From: Nocardioides panaciterrulae
GTDB taxonomy: Bacteria > Actinomycetota > Actinomycetes > Propionibacteriales > Nocardioidaceae
DNA length: 64,000 nt
Direction of reading: 5' to 3'
Assembly (NCBI RefSeq): GCF_013409645.1
Contig: NZ_JACCBG010000001.1
Coordinates: forward strand, 2,788,001-2,852,000
Below the pieces are notes generated by a model that saw nothing but the letters and a program-made list of their open reading frames with translations, was not told the DNA's origin and ran no database searches. The number at the start of each line of letters is the position of its first letter. Positions within the stretch are counted from its first letter, which is position 1. Both the position numbers and the translations under genes were made by a program. Of this stretch, positions 63,937 through 64,000 are shown in pieces.

Positions 63937-64000
63937 TCACTCCGAGCGGCGGAGTTCGGCCTGCAGACGGGCGGCGAGATTCACGGAAGACTCGATCTCG
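63937..64000 (-). CDS. C-terminal fragment of an unidentified gene (continues beyond window)
   Basis: Reading leftward from the right edge, one frame is open to a TGA at 63937-63939 and gives ...EIESSVNLAARLQAELRRSE. The short sequence looks protein-like but belongs to no family I recognise. The 113 bp between it and the VOC gene holds nothing clear. Confidence 0.35.
   Translation of the reverse strand, partial: EIESSVNLAARLQAELRRSE

Overview
The window is high-GC DNA with dense, mostly convergent or overlapping genes, GTG starts and mycothiol-era gene families. It looks like an actinobacterial chromosome, probably Nocardioidaceae (Nocardioides-like). The family is an inference from gene content and order. 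The backbone ndk, DUF4233, folC, valS, clpX, clpP2, clpP1, tig, nei-like, rpiB, Rv2466c-like, pepN and globin matches the order known from Mycobacterium tuberculosis (Rv2445c-Rv2470) and, in part, Streptomyces. Most of the window is therefore core chromosome. I see no insertion sequence, prophage, rRNA or CRISPR.

Layout. Positions 1-10.6 kb carry the end of a TIGR03960 radical SAM gene, an MFS exporter and the rod-shape operon mreB-mreC-mreD-mrdA-rodA behind ndk, all on the minus strand. Positions 10.6-12.4 kb hold an inserted PNPOx/MocR pair whose regulator has lost its DNA-binding domain. Positions 12.4-25.2 kb carry folC, an oppositely oriented valS of the archaeal-like class, a histidine-rich repeat protein, the Clp protease genes, a lipase-like hydrolase, tig and two tRNAs. 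Positions 25.3-36 kb carry a SpoIIE phosphatase, a DNA glycosylase, rpiB, metG, a GPP34 protein, a CHAP hydrolase, a thioredoxin-fold protein and pepN, and end in an eight-copy palindromic repeat array. Positions 36-44 kb carry mscS, osmC, a globin, a low-complexity secreted protein, an ECF sigma factor with a membrane partner, a thioesterase, a thiolase and a MarR regulator. Positions 44-53.5 kb carry ettA, ssb, two dynamin-like GTPases, a PrsW protease, an M24 peptidase and a LuxR regulator. Positions 53.6-64 kb are more accessory: secreted proteins, a solitary mraY, peptidase E, an SDR, DinB-like proteins, a MarR regulator with a clear operator, and a VOC protein.

How the genes work together. 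The mre/mrd operon and the GH3, CHAP and MraY genes serve cell-wall growth. ClpX, ClpP1, ClpP2 and trigger factor form a proteostasis block. The PrsW/dynamin/SSB run looks like a membrane-remodelling unit. At least fifteen genes have a TAnnnT hexamer 6-9 nt before the start codon, the signature of leaderless transcripts, and this was used to choose several starts.

The most interesting items are the REP-like array at 35.6-36.1 kb with a further copy at 45.9 kb, the headless MocR regulator with a nested palindrome, the PrsW/two-dynamin/SSB run, the ECF sigma gene with a histidine-rich membrane partner encoded upstream, and the LuxR/secreted-peptide pair. No system here can be declared new from sequence alone.
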